A stretch of DNA of 64,000 nucleotides, taken from Blastopirellula sp. GTDB taxonomy: Bacteria > Planctomycetota > Planctomycetia > Pirellulales > Pirellulaceae. The first letter of the stretch is position 1; each line of letters begins with the position of its first letter. The stretch covers positions 62,001 to 126,000 of the forward strand of contig NVWB01000001.1 in the NCBI GenBank assembly GCA_002733575.1, in the 5' to 3' direction. Below, one piece after another: positions 63,964 to 64,000 of this stretch. The notes under the pieces were generated by a model. It worked only from the letters and a program-made list of their open reading frames with translations. It was not told the DNA's origin and did not search any database. The translations under genes and the position numbers were made by a program.

Positions 63964-64000
63964 GCACCATCTCCAAATCGCTCAGACTTAGCACATCCGC

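Noticed and set aside
1-64000. CRISPR arrays, tRNA or rRNA genes, attachment sites
   Set aside because: I saw no regularly spaced repeats and no tRNA or rRNA-like sequence; a covariance scan would be needed for a firm negative.

Overview
The window looks like an accessory region (plasmid or genomic island) of a marine alphaproteobacterium of the Roseobacter/Rhodobacteraceae type. The evidence is TRAP transporters, the mix of IS5, IS6, IS21, IS30, IS66, IS110, IS256 and IS481 elements, moderate GC and alphaproteobacterial-looking proteins. The taxon is inferred. I see no tRNA, rRNA, CRISPR array or replication gene.

Region 1 (about 0.4-23.7 kb) is a dense defence island. On the minus strand, reading leftward, are a cysteine desulfurase (sspA-like) and a translationally coupled trio: an AbiEi-like antitoxin, an AbiEii nucleotidyltransferase and a 1517-residue sacsin-like GHKL ATPase with a DUF3883-like end. 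An ORF broken by an in-frame TAG follows. On the plus strand, diverging from sspA, are sspB (DUF4007), sspC (large P-loop ATPase) and sspD (ATP pyrophosphatase with an Fe-S type cysteine set), joined by ATGA overlaps. Together these form an Ssp-type DNA phosphorothioation module. Downstream are two further coupled units. The first is a protein with two GHKL ATPase domains (one MORC/Hsp90-like, one histidine-kinase-like) and a receiver-like partner. The second is an SF2 helicase, a MORC-like ATPase and a phospholipase-D-type nuclease. I recognise no SspE, SspFGH or DndFGH gene, so these two units are candidates for the interference arm. They are the most likely undescribed system here.

Region 2 (23.7-29.2 kb) holds IS fragments, a TetR regulator and an intact IS66 element with a perfect 8-bp target duplication.

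Region 3 (29.2-58.7 kb) is a catabolic regulon cut up by transposons. A leftward operon encodes an FAD oxidase of the alkyl-DHAP-synthase family, a GST, an aldehyde dehydrogenase, a zinc alcohol dehydrogenase and an acyl-CoA synthetase. A TRAP transporter (dctP-dctQ-dctM), two paralogous GntR/FCD regulators, a CaiB-type CoA-transferase, a LysR regulator with a divergent P450-ferredoxin pair, a broken second dctP, a second alcohol dehydrogenase and a broken acyl-CoA dehydrogenase complete it. Similar TACCA-N3-TGGTA boxes lie upstream of the FAD-oxidase operon, dctP, the gntR2/caiB pair and the second alcohol dehydrogenase, which argues that one GntR-type regulator controls them all. The substrate is not readable from sequence; uptake, oxidation of an alcohol/ether-like compound to an acid, and CoA activation is the implied order.

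The transposon record is layered: IS66 inside IS256 inside an IS6 remnant; IS481 inside an IS5-related inverted repeat; and a truncated IS110 bracketed by a perfect 41-bp inverted repeat. Five copies of a roughly 40-bp hairpin with conserved shoulders and a variable stem sit in or beside transposase genes.

Region 4 (58.7-64 kb) holds IS5, IS30 and IS21 fragments, a small zinc-ribbon protein, two small exported proteins (one a cupin), a possible 46-residue protein and an ISKra4-like transposase at the right edge.
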